A stretch of 64,000 nucleotides of DNA from Corallium rubrum (lineage: Eukaryota; Cnidaria; Anthozoa; Scleralcyonacea; Coralliidae). The notes below the pieces were generated by a model that worked only from the letters and a program-made list of their open reading frames with translations, searched no databases and was not told where the DNA came from. The DNA lies in assembly GCA_964035015.1 (NCBI GenBank), contig OZ036011.1, positions 8,837,482 to 8,901,481 on the forward strand, in the 5' to 3' direction. Positions 39,201-50,005 of this stretch are shown here, one piece after another (the stretch's first letter is position 1; each line of letters starts with the position of its first letter). A program made the position numbers and the translations under genes.

Positions 39201-42200
39201 CCTTAGTTTTTATAATGTACTACAGACGCATTATGCATTATGCGTCTGGAGCTTGAGCAAAGTTTTGTTGTGCGTCTTTTAATGCGTCTGAAATTTCGTC
39301 TTGTATAAAGACGACTAGCATCAGACGCATTAGATGTCCAGACGAACTATATGATTTAGTGAAGTATATGATTTAGTGCGTGCGTCGATAAAGACGCATT
39401 AAATAAAGCATACAGTTCGTCTGGACGTTGGAGTGAGTCACAGACAGTCCAGACTGTTGGCCAACTGCGCGGAGTTTTCGATCGTCATTGCCGTTTTTGC
39501 GCGGATAGATCGCCAAATTTGCGAAAAATTGTCGCGCAGGCCAAACTTTACAGTCGGACGTCTAATGCGTCTGATACCCGTCTTTATACAAGACGAAATT
39601 TGAGACGCATTAAAAGACGCACAAAAAAACTTTGCCTAAGTACGTCCAGATGCATAATGCGTCTGTAGCAGTAAAAACGACCACTTGCCGCTCATCAAAT
39701 GTATCAAGTGTTACCTGTATGTAACATGCTGTGAAATGGTCAAGATTCTTGCAAGACAAGTTGGACGAACCATTGCAGCAAGTACTAGTAAAATGCTGTG
39801 CAATGATTAAGATTTACGAAACAAGTTAGACGAACCATTGCAGCGTGTAACACGCAAATTGCACGAGCCATTACAGTGTGTAACATGCTGTGCAATGGTC
39901 AAAATCTTGCAAGACAAGTTGCACGGACCATTGCAGGGTGTAACACGCAAGTTGCACGGACCATTAGTCATTACAGTGTGTAACATGCTGTGTAATGGTC
40001 ATAATCTTGCGAGACAAGTACCATTGCAGTGTGTAACATGCCGTGCAATGGTCAAAATCTGTCAAGACAAGTTGCACGAACCATTGCAGGGTGGAACATG
40101 CTGTGCAATGGTCAAAATCTTGCGAAACAAGTTGCACGAACCATTGCAGGGTGGAACATGCTGTGCAATGGTCAAAATCTTGCGAAACAAGTTGCACGAA
40201 CCATTGCAGTGTGTAACATGCTGTGCAATGGTCAAAATCTTGCGAGACATGCAAGTTACACGAACCATTGCAGTGTGTGACATGCTGTGCAATGGTCAAA
40301 ATCTTGCGAGGCAAGTTGCACGAACCATTGCAGGGTGTAATATGCTGCGAAATGGTCAAAATCTTGCGAGACAAAGTTGTAACAATTGTTGCCTAGGTAG
40401 AATTTACAGTAGTTATATATTGTCGCAACTTGTTTCACAATGATCTTTGCAATGTCGTTGCGAGACGACTTGTATGCAAAACATGAAAATACGCAAACAA
40501 GGAGTTTTCTTATACTTCTAGACGGAGTGGTTCACCTACCAGCTACAGTTGGACTGGTTTGCGCAAGTGTCTGCGGTAAGTGAAGCTAGGGAAGAATGAG
40601 CGGTAGTTTATATAGAGAAAAGGGACTTTAAGATTCAGACAACGGACTAACGGCTACGGTAGAAAATTTAACAGTGGTATTAAATGGTGGTGTATTTATA
40701 CATTCAAATTTTATACATTCAATGAATATTGATATAAGCAACACCACCATTGAGCAATCTACGTCAATAAAGCTACTCGGTGTGGAAATAGATGAACAGC
40801 TTAATTTTAACAAGCATATTAGTGAGGTTTGTAAAAAGGTTAGCAAGCAAGTAGGTGTAATGATGCGTTTAAGAAATCTTATTCCGGAAGAAGCTAAACT
40901 TCAAATTTATCAAACTGTTCTATTACCTCATCTTACGTATTGCCATTTAGCATGGCATTTTTGGCGAGCTTCGGATAGGCGTAAGCTAGAAAGAGTGCAA
41001 GAGCGGGCTTTACGTGCAATTTTTAACACTAAAACGGACACGTATGAACAATTACTGACTAAAGCTAACATTCCTTCATTATATAATAGACGTTTGCAAG
41101 GCATTGCTATATTAATGTTTAAAGTGAAAAATTATCTTGTACCACCATACATTCGATATCTATTTTTTAATAATTATGAGACTAGAACGTATAATTTGAG
41201 AAATTCTGATTTTAGAATACCTCGTTTTAATACTGTAAAATATGGAAAACGTTCAATTCGATATGTAGGACCATTCTTATGGTCAAAGTTAAATAAAGAT
41301 GTACGAAATGTAAATAGTTTGAATGAATTTAAGAATGTAGTTAGGAATATAGATTTTAGTTTTTTAGAGACTGGTATAGTTGTCAAAGCTGCTATTTATG
41401 TAATAGTTAGTATACGTAATAGTTAGTATACGTAAATTGTTATTTGTAATAGTTAGTACAAACGTTTTTATTTATTTATTTTTTAATAGGTTAATTTTTA
41501 TTATTTTTTGTGTCCCCAATTAGCATGTATAATGCTAGAATTATGTTGACACATATATAAATAAAGTTTCTATCTATCTATCTATTAAGATACACAATCG
41601 CGCGGACTCGTTTTGTTCTTAAATTCTTGAAGAAAAACACTTCTTCAATATATGTTAGTCGCAAGAATACGGCTAAGCTTTCCCAAGGCTTCTGTAGTGA
41701 TTCAGGTTCCGCGTTGTCTTTACAACGTAAAAATGCTTTTTCTACGTTGTCAACAGTCACGACGGCATGAAAATTACTCTTGGGACCATCATTTGCAAAA
41801 GCTCTTTGTATATGACATAAATTGTTCAAAGACGTTGCCGTAGTCGTAGTCGTTGTGTTTTCTTAAAGTCCCTAAAGTAATCCGTCGCTACTGTTGCAAT
41901 GGAAAAATAGCCGCCTACGGTCTCAAAATTGTGATTACACGATTTTTGTGTCAAATGTATGCACACCATAACAATATCGTGTCCTAATTTTTCTTAATAT
42001 TTTCTTACATATAGCTCTGAATGACATCATAGTAAATGGAAAACATGCACCAAAAATATATGGAATAGGTGAGTGTTACCGGACGACACTTATATAGCCA
42101 GCCCTGAATATTTAATTTGTGTTATAAAAACTCAGCACCCGTGCAATAGTGTTTGCCCCTGTGCCCATAGTCAAGCGAGATATGGTCTGGAAACTCGGCA

Positions 42201-44759
42201 AACTTCAAGGCGCCTATAATGAGCTGGGATTTTATGTTGAACCGTACCTTACACCGTGCACATCCTTTGTTTTAGGTTTATTAATATTTAAATAGCACGG
42301 TTGAGTGCTTGAACTGAAACGTTGCTATTGGACAATTCGTTCATTATACTAAAATACAATGTCTTCAGTGACCGTGCACCGTGCACCGTGCACAAAAATG
42401 CATAAAGGCGAACAAAAAGATAGACCAAAGACTTTAGCTGAGTTTCCAGACTATATCTCGATTGACTATGCTGTGCCCTGTGGTAATTATCTTTCAAACA
42501 GTGATGAAAAACATGCAAAAATTTGTACTAACAACTAACAACTAACTTAGTACTTCATAACTTTTTACAGGCGTTCTTGTTGCAAGTGGGCAAGTTGTAC
42601 CAGTTCAACAATATCATTGTCAAATACCAGATGAAGCTCTTCGACATGTCGCACTCTACGCCGAACAAGAGGTATACCGCTGTTTTGCAATTACAAGACA
42701 GTATGTCAATTTTGTTATCGGATCCTGGGCAGAAAGTAGAATGTTGTGTAGGCAATGAGTGTCAGTGTTTTTGATATAGCAAAGTGAAAAGGTGGCCGAA
42801 TGAGTTACTACTGGGAGTATTGACCATCTTTGCTTCTTGTAAGATGTGTGATAATGTTTAAGGTGGGCGGTAATACGTGCAACAACGCTTTTCAACTTGC
42901 AACGTTAACGCAAAAACGTTTTGTTGCAAGTTGAAGAAAAATGTTGCCCGTATTAGATGTACTGTACCTCACCTTAATCACGCCCGGTGTGTTGGTGATT
43001 CATAATAACTTCGAATCGCATGGCCTCACGTGCCGGCGATGTTTCATTCAAATTTCTGCCCTATCAACTGTTGATGGTAAGGTAGTGGCTTACCATGGTT
43101 GCAACGGGTGACGGAGAATTAGGGTTCGGTGCTGATTTTGCTGGGGGGGGGGGGGGTGTGGGACCCTCAAGGCACAGAGAACCAACCACATTTTCCACAG
43201 CTTCCTGAGAACGTACAAAATATAGCTCGTCGAAATGCTTTGCGAAGGCGGTTCGAGAGTATATATATATTCGTATACTCCTCCAGTCTTCTGGGACTGA
43301 TTCAGACTTAATAGTATTTTACTCTGGCTAACGCCAGACGATTTTACTTGTCAAGGGGTGAACTTGTCAAGGGGTGAGCTCCCAGTCACCAATGGGTTAA
43401 TTGACAATTTAGAGTTAACATAAATTGTAAAACGGCGGCTATACCACAGGTGATTTCTATGTGCTGGTATCATTAAAATGGTCTTATCATTAATATACAT
43501 GTATAGTTTCTCGATCGGGTTCCAGCGTGACAGGTACACAACTATACGCGTTTTGGTGTAATTCTTATATACTAAATTTGACGTGGGATATCATCATCAA
43601 CGAAATAGGTAGAAACAATGATTTTGTTGCAAGTTGAAAAAAATTGTTGAAAAAAGTAGACTCCAGTTCTACTTGCTGCAACATGCTGATTCAACTTGCA
43701 ACAAAATCATTGTTGCGTGACAATGTTTAAGGTGAGTGTTAATACGTGCAACAACGCTATTCAACTTGCAGCAACTTGTTGCTCGTATTACTTCACCTTT
43801 AATTCTACAAACTAGTTCCATCAAGGGGCCCAGCTCATTATTTACCCTAAATTAATAGTACCAATGTCTTGTGTGTTTTTTAGGAGGTACGTCAAGTGTA
43901 CAGTTCTATTACGCAGGAGTTGATCGTGAGCCCTTTTCAAGTTTACTTCCCAGTACACGAGGCAAGGATACGAGCGGGTCTACCTGATGAAGTAATACTC
44001 AAGGTACTACATAACTCGGCTATGAATTATGCATGAAAAGAAACCAATTACTTAAGCAAGATGTATGGGTTGCCTAACCCAATCTATCTTATTAATATGT
44101 TAACTATCTTATCCTATCTTATTATATCCCATGTTATCTCGTGTTATTTTATCCTATGCCATCTTATCTCATGTTATCTCACCTTACCCTATCTTATCCC
44201 ATTTCATACTACTTTATCTAATCTTATCCAATCATACCCTATTTTATCCTATTTTATCCACTCTTATCCTATTTAATCATATCTTATCCTATCACATCCT
44301 ATTTACTCATACCGTATCCCATCTTATCCAATCCAATCCTATCTTATCCTATCACATCCCATTTTATCCAATCTTATCCTATTGCATCCAATCTTATCCC
44401 AGTTTATACCATCTTATCCAATCATATCCTATTCAATTTAGTCGTACCACCTTATTCTACCTTATCCTATCACACCCTATTTACTCCTATCTTGTCCAAT
44501 CTCACCTATCACATCCGTAAAATGTAGTAAAACTTTCAGTAACAAAATGTTAAATATTCTCAACATGAATCTCTTTTCTTTGCAGTTCTTTTCGACGTCT
44601 CCTCACTGCGAGCCCACGAGCTTCGTCCCAAAGCTAAGAGAGGTCTTTCTATTCTTGGCGGAAAATCCAAACATACCCGACAAATTCTTCCCACAAAGAA
44701 AACCGAGAAAATTTAAGCGAAAAGATAACGGAGACTGGTATTTAATCAAGGAAAGTTAG
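36118..44759 (+). CDS. NTAN1: Protein N-terminal asparagine amidohydrolase
   Basis: Ten exons join in phase to 311 aa (human NTAN1 has 310): 36118-36204, 36635-36737, 37479-37544, 38809-38911, 39082-39155, 40522-40575, 42015-42068, 42571-42671, 43884-44003, 44586-44759. It deamidates N-terminal asparagine to aspartate, creating a degron for the Arg/N-end rule pathway. The start MPL is as in human; GSDSATTC places the nucleophile cysteine at residue 77 (human Cys75), followed by VVLRHTG. Further matches are VGGFMDDRNLSED, KIYGI and a C-terminal SFVPKLREVFLFLAENP and FKRKDNGDWYLI. All splice sites are GT-AG. Introns carry MITEs, a LINE fragment and a 60-bp minisatellite. Head-to-head with GTF3C4. 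Confidence 0.95.
36246..36345. mobile_element. Half copy of the 6532-6668 palindromic element
   Basis: GTTTTCATGGCGATAATGTAATATAAATAAGTTTTGTGG and AACACCA.GTAAAATATTT are shared with 6509-6570. The hammerhead-like centre and right arm are missing. Confidence 0.7.
36635..36737 (+). CDS. NTAN1: NTAN1 exon 2
   Basis: Acceptor TTTTGCAG|ACAA; it encodes EEKILYVGQHEYGTVHPSD, matching GLLYVQQRELAVTSPKD in human. Donor GACA|GTTAGT. Confidence 0.88.
37050..37117. mobile_element. 68-bp deletion derivative of the CAATCTCGTACCCAGAGCC element
   Basis: It consists almost only of the two terminal repeats CAATCTTGTACCCAGAGCCTG and CTCTGGGTACGAGATTG. The long form is at 56102-56979. Confidence 0.8.
37479..37544 (+). 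CDS. NTAN1: NTAN1 exon 3 (catalytic Cys)
   Basis: Acceptor TTCACAG|CTTC; it encodes SVTVIGSDSATTCQLVVLRHT with the nucleophile Cys. Donor ACAG|GTACAT. Confidence 0.93.
38010..38400. repeat. Dispersed G/C-run repeat in NTAN1 intron 3
   Basis: GGGGGGCCCCAAAATTTTTAGG, then ATGCCATTTCCTGCATTTTAGG and AACGTCATAAAATACTCAAAAGACAA match the block at 51980-52400 with gaps. Confidence 0.55.
38809..38911 (+). CDS. NTAN1: NTAN1 exon 4
   Basis: Acceptor GGTTCAG|GTGC; it encodes GACSLAHFDG and a helical QIEKALADMVKSL. Donor AATAG|GTAAGA. Confidence 0.9.
39082..39155 (+). CDS. NTAN1: NTAN1 exon 5
   Basis: Acceptor ATTGTAG|AATT; it encodes IELYVVGGFMDDRNLSED. Donor TTAA|GTAAGT. Confidence 0.92.
39221..39667. 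mobile_element. TA-flanked MITE, CAGACGCATTATGC ends
   Basis: TACAGACGCATTATGC and GCATAATGCGTCTGTA at the ends, with mirrored GTGCGTCTTTTAATGCGTCT and TTTCGTCTTGTATAAAGACG inside. It lies in NTAN1 intron 5. Confidence 0.85.
39713..40380. repeat. 60-bp minisatellite, ~11 copies, in NTAN1 intron 5
   Basis: The unit includes CATGCTGTGCAATGGTCAAA, ATCTTGCGAGACAAGTTGCA and CGAACCATTGCAGTGTGTAA. TGCAATGG / CCATTGCA within each unit can pair. Both strands are open for long stretches because 60 is a multiple of three. Confidence 0.92.
40522..40575 (+). CDS. NTAN1: NTAN1 exon 6
   Basis: Acceptor CTTCTAG|ACGG, donor TGCG|GTAAGT; it encodes VVHLPATVGLVCASVC. This is the least conserved exon but it fits both phases. 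Confidence 0.78.
40640..41583 (+). mobile_element. 5'-truncated LINE in NTAN1 intron 6
   Basis: An uninterrupted 250-codon ORF (40674-41426) encodes the RT C-terminal part: IKLLGVEIDEQLNFNKHI, YQTVLLPHLTYCHLAWHFW, ERVQERALRAIF, TYNLRN and FLWSKLN. A (TATC)n tail ends it. The catalytic RT motifs lie in the missing 5' part. Confidence 0.85.
42015..42068 (+). CDS. NTAN1: NTAN1 exon 7
   Basis: Acceptor CATATAG|CTCT; it encodes LNDIIVNGKHAPKIYGI, matching ELND...PVIYGIAV. Donor ATAG|GTGAGT. Confidence 0.87.
42166..42470. mobile_element. 305-bp MITE, CATAGTCAA(T/G)CGAGATAT ends, copy 1
   Basis: Terminal repeats extend through GGTCTGGAAACTCGGC / GCTGAGTTTCCAGAC. Near-identical to the copy at 55776-56068. 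Confidence 0.85.
42571..42671 (+). CDS. NTAN1: NTAN1 exon 8
   Basis: Acceptor TTTACAG|GCGT, donor GAG|GTATAC. It encodes VLVASGQVVPVQQYHCQIP and ends ALRHVALYAEQE. Confidence 0.84.
42859..42978. mobile_element. MITE with TTGCAACAACG motifs
   Basis: TTTAAGGTGGGCGGTAATACG and CGTATTAG...CTCACCTTAA at the ends; TTCAACTTGCAACG / TTGCAAGTTGAA mirrored. Relatives: 43615-43800, 50485-50625, and a copy split at 51285-51333 / 51884-51955. Confidence 0.7.
43884..44003 (+). CDS. NTAN1: NTAN1 exon 9
   Basis: Acceptor TTTTTAG|GAGG, donor AAG|GTACTA. 40 codons, EVRQVYSSITQELIVSPFQV, matching the SIYDAETEQLRIGPYSW region. Confidence 0.85.
44086..44520. repeat. (ATCTTATCCTATC)n degenerate hexamer/pentamer satellite, NTAN1 intron 9
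   Basis: A T/A/C-only tract made of TTATCC, TATCCTATC and CATCC units. Confidence 0.9.
44586..44759 (+). CDS. NTAN1: NTAN1 exon 10
   Basis: Acceptor TTTGCAG|TTCT; it encodes STSPHCEP, SFVPKLREVFLFLAENP and ends WYLIKES at stop TAG 44757-44759. Confidence 0.94.
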   Translation, partial: FFSTSPHCEPTSFVPKLREVFLFLAENPNIPDKFFPQRKPRKFKRKDNGDWYLIKES

Positions 44760-45865
44760 AATTAGAATTAGAATAATCCATTCCGAAGAGTAATATGGGA
44801 ATGAAGCTTACAGTATTATATGTTGAAACGAAAGTTTCTTATTTGAAAGAACACTTAATACGACAGAGTAACATATTTTGCAGTTTTTCGCTTCCTTGTT
44901 TCGTTGTTGAAATATTCCAGGTTGTTTGAAAAGCAAATTAAACATCTTGAAGTCGCAAATCAACACCTAGGTCAGTGATTCGTGGTCTGACATGTGTGTC
45001 ATAAATGTGTCGTAGGGCGGCTGCTGCGAGCGCCTTTAATATGCCTTTGACTCGGCCATTTGAAATTTAGTAATGTAAATTGCTCTTGAAAAGCCCCTTG
45101 TGGGAAGAAGTAATTAAAATCTGTATTCTGTATACGCATAATGAGTTATCGGAGAAAGTTATACTAATATCAAAGCAAATCATTTGGAAGGATGTGTGTG
45201 TGTGCGCTTCTCCCACACAAGCAAATATGTATTTTTCAATATTAAAACCACAATTATTTTAGTTTCATCCGCCTATTTCAATAAGTCCTTCCCCCATCCT
45301 CTCCATCAAAAACACAAGGGACGAGTGTATATTTTTTTAGTTGTCGAATATTTTGATATACTACGCGAACTGAAGATAACTCCTCTCCAGCCTTCTCCGT
45401 AGGCATCTCTTATCTCTTTGTGAGCGAGAACCCGCGCTTTTGCACAACACGCGAAGAGGAGACTGGAGAGAGATGCTTGCGGATGAGGCTCTTCTCTTTA
45501 AGAAAATATTTTTTTCTTTCTTGCGCGTCGATACTTTTTTTTTAACATTTTTAATATTAATTGAATACAAATGACACCAGCGGATATTAAATATTTGATC
45601 GGTCTATTCTCAACCAATGTTTCCTATGAAAACCGCTGGTATGTTTGCGGGCACTGACTGAAGGCTTCATATTTCAATCATGTGTTCATGTGTCCCTCAG
45701 GGGACAAAGAGTGATGACATAATTTCTTAAAAGGTCTTTTTGCGTAGTAAATTAATGTGTGTGATACCATTTGCCAAAGTGTCACCTTCCATCTTTTTTC
45801 CAGAAAAGTCGGTTTAGCACATTATTTTGCCTTATGCCGCCATGTTAGATAGATCTAAAGTTCTA
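44760..45865. other. Downstream of NTAN1; no gene seen
   Basis: Contains an ACCAGCGG / CCGCTGGT inverted pair at 45572-45650 and a partly inverted CTCCTCTCCAG / CTGGAGAG block at 45380-45490. The remaining sequence is AT-rich and unassigned. Confidence 0.5.
44937..44942 (+). terminator. Candidate poly(A) signal ATTAAA for NTAN1
   Basis: It lies 178 bp past the stop codon. No AATAAA was seen closer, so this is a plausible but weak assignment. Confidence 0.35.
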
Positions 45866-46063
45866 TAGACCACTTTCAGTATATCATGTGACTAAGTATA
45901 TAAGAATACTCAACATGTTTCAGATGCATCTTCAATCAAAGCCTTTCTGACGTTTGTGTGTTTGCAATTCCAAAAAATCTTTGCTTCATAACGAGGCCAG
46001 AAAGACTCATCTAGATGCACATAAAAGAATATTCAAAGCGGTGGCCTTTATGAAAGTGGTCTA
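45866..46063. mobile_element. 198-bp MITE, TAGACCACTTTCA ends
   Basis: TAGACCACTTTCA and TGAAAGTGGTCTA are perfect terminal repeats; the interior is unique. Confidence 0.75.
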
Positions 46064-46116
46064 TTTTGCGATCTATTTAGGGTCTAGAAAATATTTTGCA
46101 AAATATAGATGTTTTT

Positions 46117-46415
46117 AGTACTGTATAATAAACTCGCAGTTCGTGTTTTATCAGATATAAAGACACGAGGCAAAGCCGAGTGTTTTTATATCTGATAAAA
46201 CGCGAACTACGAGTTTATTATACAGCTTCAAAAACGAACCACTTGGAAAGTTGATTGGCGGAGTTAGTTTGAAAAATAACCTTGTCTAAGCCGAGAAAAT
46301 CAAAGCTAAATTTATGTAAATCAGGAGAAATCTTTATCACATATAAAGATACGATACGGTCATGATTTTCTTTTGTGTTTTCCTCATGAATCATTAATGA
46401 GTTTTTGAAGACACT
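46117..46415. mobile_element. Hairpin element, copy 3
   Basis: TGTATAATAAACTCG...GTTTTATCAGATATAAA pairs with its complement around loop GAGGCAAAGCCGAG. A second stem CTTCAAAAAC (46227) / GTTTTTGAAG (46403) is preceded by TTTTGTGTTTTCCTCATGAA and TCATTAATGAG, the tail also seen at 340-373. Confidence 0.75.
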
Positions 46416-46970
46416 AAAATGTTTAATATAATATATTACAGTATTATAAAAGTTTAGTGGAATAAAACAAATTAAATAGCGATGTAAAGGCATTTCTAGC
46501 TCTCATGCTGAAAAACTGCCTGTTTGGGTTTGGGTCAGAAAACTATATTCCCATTTCCCCTTAAAAATGACATTTCTGGAAATCAGGCTTTCTGGCAGGT
46601 GTTGGTAAAAAAGTAGGACAAAAGTAGGACTAAAATTTTCGATAAAGTAGGAATAAAGTACGAAAACGTACAAAAAAGTAGGACAAAAGTAGGAATTTTT
46701 TGTGATTAATTTCGAATGACCATACCACAAAAATACGATTTAACCCCATTTTTACAAAAATGAAATATACAAAGTGGCCTCCTTCCCCTACAGCCAACCG
46801 AGTTTTACTTCTGAGTTTTACTCCCTCTTGGCAGTATCAATTCAAAACATATTCAAAACATGGCTGCCTTTTTCTTAGCTCCTCATAGTTTAAGTTTTTT
46901 TGCCGTTTAAACGGTCCTATATTGATTAGACTTCATAGTTAGTACATCATACACTGCTCAAGGAACAGAA

Positions 46971-47723
46971 ATGCTGAGTTATTCAAGGAACTCGCTGCTG
47001 TGTATCAGAAAATTATGGAAAGTTCAAGCTACTTGTCATCGTGTGTCGCTAAACAAACCACAGAACGCAATCTCATCTGAAGTATGGAATCGCCTTAAAT
47101 CAATTGAATTACTGAGACCATACAGAGGGAAACGCGGTGGTCGTACAAAGGAATTATCTAACATTATCAGGGCTATAATTCCTCGGCATTTTATCAATCG
47201 AAAGCCAACAAGAAGTCAGCCGTTTATCAACCAGAGGAACTTATTAAATATTCAAATTGTCGCCTCTCCCACCATTGTTAACTCCGAACAACAACAAAGG
47301 CCATCTCCACTCGAGCGATCATACTTTGTTCCCTCATTGTTGCTGTCTAACACGATGTCTCTTGCTCCAAAGATTGATGAAATTGCTCACTCTCTAATCT
47401 CTAACAAGATAGACGTCGCCTTTTTTACTGAAACATGGCTGAAAGACTCCATCCCCGATGAAGCTATTAACATCGCTGACTATCAATTATTTAGGCGGGA
47501 CCGTAAACTTAGAACCCATGGTGGCGTATGTCTATTTGTAAATAATTTCATTTTCTGTCGGCCTCTCCCAGATTTGCAAAGTGAAGACCATGAAGTCCTT
47601 TGGGTTCTCTTACGACCAAGTCGTCTTCCAAGGGGTTTCTCTAACATCATTACAGCAGTTGTGTACCACCCCCGGATGCAGACTGCCCATCTATGCGCGA
47701 ATATATCCGGTCGTCACTTGTAG
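46971..47723 (+). CDS. LINE ORF, N-terminal part: endonuclease
   Basis: 250 codons. After a basic N-terminus with RPYRGKRGGRTKEL, the apurinic-like endonuclease begins near residue 125: KIDEIAHSLISNKIDVAFFTETWL includes the catalytic E-T motif, then GGVCLFVNN. The true frame leaves this ORF at 47669-47673; the residues after HPR are out of frame. Confidence 0.82.
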   Translation: MLSYSRNSLLCIRKLWKVQATCHRVSLNKPQNAISSEVWNRLKSIELLRPYRGKRGGRTKELSNIIRAIIPRHFINRKPTRSQPFINQRNLLNIQIVASPTIVNSEQQQRPSPLERSYFVPSLLLSNTMSLAPKIDEIAHSLISNKIDVAFFTETWLKDSIPDEAINIADYQLFRRDRKLRTHGGVCLFVNNFIFCRPLPDLQSEDHEVLWVLLRPSRLPRGFSNIITAVVYHPRMQTAHLCANISGRHL

Positions 47724-50005
47724 AAATTGAATCCACCTTCCCCAACAGTGCGGTGATAATTGCAGGCGACTTCAATAGGCTTGACCTGAAGTCTACTGCT
47801 CAGACTTTTCAACTCAAACCAGTTATCGAATTTCCGACCAGAGGGGTAAACACGCTCGACCAGATCTTCACTAACCTATCAGAGTACTATTGCCATCCTA
47901 GTAGTGCCCCTCCGTTTGGCCTATCAGATCATCTGACAATTATTATGAACCCTGGCGTCCGAAAGAAACTATACAAATCGCAGACGGATATCATCAAAGT
48001 GAGGGACAAACGGCCCAGTAAAAAAGCAAGTGTTGGCCGCTACTTACAAGAGATACCATGGACTGATTTGTTCCTTACAGAACAGTCATGCGACGAGAAA
48101 TTAAGCATCATGACGCAGATCATAAGCTACGGTTTAGATGTTATCATGCCAGAACGATCTATTAGAGTTCATGCGACCGACCGACCTTGGATGAACAGTA
48201 AGTTAAAATCTTTGATCGCTCGTAGACAAAAAGCTTTTACATCAGGGAATGAGCATCTTTTCAAATTATTACGAAATAAGGTCAATCGCGAATGCAAGCG
48301 ATGTCGCAAAATTTACTATCAAAATAAAGTCCAAGATCTGTGCGACACAAAATCGCGAGACTGGTGGCGCGAAATTAAGCAGCTTTGTGGCACCACCAAA
48401 ATCAACAAACGTGACCTAAAGTCCAGCCTCCATCCAGATTTGATTTACGAGGATAAGGATCTTGGCAACAAGATTAATGAAGCCTTTGTAAGTGTAATGG
48501 AAAACTACTCACCCTTGTCTGGGGATGTGTGTGTGGCCTTGGAGAATGATGAGCCAATAACTGTTACTGAGTCAGTTGTCTTGAGAAAGCTTAGAGAGAT
48601 TAGTACATCACGTGCTGGTGGCCCAGATAACCTTCCTAGCTGGGTCCTGAAGGAATTCGCAGATATCCTGGCTTTTCCAGTTGCAGACATCCTGAACACT
48701 TCTTTTCGTGATTGTAAAGTTCCTGGTGTTTGGAAGCTTGCTAATGTCCCACCCATACCTAAAGGACCCACCGTCCATGATTTCAATAAAGACCTGAGGC
48801 CAATCTCCTTGACGTCCACCTTGTCAAAAGTCGCCGAGAGCATAGTAATTGAGAGAGAACTAAAACCAACCTTACTAAGATCTATCGACCCACGCCAGTT
48901 TGGTTTTATTCCAGATTCGTCAACTTCATTTGCCCTCATATCTATGTTCCACCATTGGCTGAGCTCCACGGACGGCACTGGCTCTTCTGTTAGAACTGTT
49001 CTCCTGGATTATAGAAAAGCATTTGATCTGGTAGATCATAATTTATTGGTTGCCAAATTATTTAGCCTTGGAGTAAAACCTAGTATAGTCAATTGGATCA
49101 TAGACTTTCTGAGAAACAGATGGCAGAGGGTTAAGTTAAACAACAATTATTTCTCCGATTGGTTAAAAGTCCCCGCTGGTGTACCTCAGGGAACGCGGCT
49201 TGGGCCATGGTTGTTTCTAACAATGATAAACGACCTTACTTTGCCAGAAAAATCTTCATCCATGTGGAAATTTGCCGATGACACCACTATTTCTGAAGTC
49301 GTACTAAAATCAGGAGAAAGTGTGCTACAAGAAGATGTTAACCGCATTTCTAAATGGTCAACAGAGAACCTCTTCCAACTTAATTCGATCAAGTGCAAAG
49401 AATTAGTTACTTCCTTTGCAAGAACTCCGCCAACTCTTAACCCAGTTAGCGTAAGTGGCCAATCCCTTGAGAGAGTAGTTACTGCCAAATTACTGGGTGT
49501 TACAATCAGAAACGATTTGAAATGGAACAATCATGTGGACCTTATCACTATCAAAGCTGCAAAGCGCCTCTACCTATTGAGACAGCTAAAGCGTGCCGAT
49601 GTGGCCACGACCAACCTAGTTAAATTTTATTGTAGTTGTATTAGATCTGTCCTAGAGTATGCATGCCAACTGTTTCATAGTAGTCTTCCACAATATCTCT
49701 CAGATGACATTGAACGTATTCAAAAACGAGCAATGCGCATAATCCTTCCTAATCTCTCTTACACTGATGCCATTGAAAAAGCTGGTCTTCACACCTTGTA
49801 CAGCAGACGAGAATCCTTATCTTGCAAGCTTTTCAACGACATTGTTTCAAAGGAAGATCACAAGCTTGCAGAACTTCTGCCACCCAGGTCAAGCTCCACT
49901 ACCGCACGACTACGTAAAAGGAGAACTTTTGAAATCCCCCGCCTACGTACAAACCGCCTTAAAAACTCATTTATCATGCATTACGCGAAGAACCATTGTA
50001 AATAG
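47693..50005 (+). CDS. LINE ORF, C-terminal part: endonuclease end and reverse transcriptase
   Basis: 770 codons. It starts in the endonuclease, with AGDFNR near residue 24 and SDH near 81. The RT domain spans about 290-580: SRAGGPDNLPSWVLK, LRPISLTSTLSKVAE, the A motif DYRKAFD at 439-445, GVPQGTRLGPWLF at 496, and FADD at 527-530 with both catalytic aspartates. The C-terminal part has KLLGVTIRNDLKWNNHV and ERIQKRAMRII. The methionine listed as start is only where the frame opens. Confidence 0.88.
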   Translation: MREYIRSSLVEIESTFPNSAVIIAGDFNRLDLKSTAQTFQLKPVIEFPTRGVNTLDQIFTNLSEYYCHPSSAPPFGLSDHLTIIMNPGVRKKLYKSQTDIIKVRDKRPSKKASVGRYLQEIPWTDLFLTEQSCDEKLSIMTQIISYGLDVIMPERSIRVHATDRPWMNSKLKSLIARRQKAFTSGNEHLFKLLRNKVNRECKRCRKIYYQNKVQDLCDTKSRDWWREIKQLCGTTKINKRDLKSSLHPDLIYEDKDLGNKINEAFVSVMENYSPLSGDVCVALENDEPITVTESVVLRKLREISTSRAGGPDNLPSWVLKEFADILAFPVADILNTSFRDCKVPGVWKLANVPPIPKGPTVHDFNKDLRPISLTSTLSKVAESIVIERELKPTLLRSIDPRQFGFIPDSSTSFALISMFHHWLSSTDGTGSSVRTVLLDYRKAFDLVDHNLLVAKLFSLGVKPSIVNWIIDFLRNRWQRVKLNNNYFSDWLKVPAGVPQGTRLGPWLFLTMINDLTLPEKSSSMWKFADDTTISEVVLKSGESVLQEDVNRISKWSTENLFQLNSIKCKELVTSFARTPPTLNPVSVSGQSLERVVTAKLLGVTIRNDLKWNNHVDLITIKAAKRLYLLRQLKRADVATTNLVKFYCSCIRSVLEYACQLFHSSLPQYLSDDIERIQKRAMRIILPNLSYTDAIEKAGLHTLYSRRESLSCKLFNDIVSKEDHKLAELLPPRSSSTTARLRKRRTFEIPRLRTNRLKNSFIMHYAKNHCK

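Noticed and set aside
48505-48978. 157-codon minus-strand ORF
   Set aside because: It is antisense to the LINE reverse transcriptase region.
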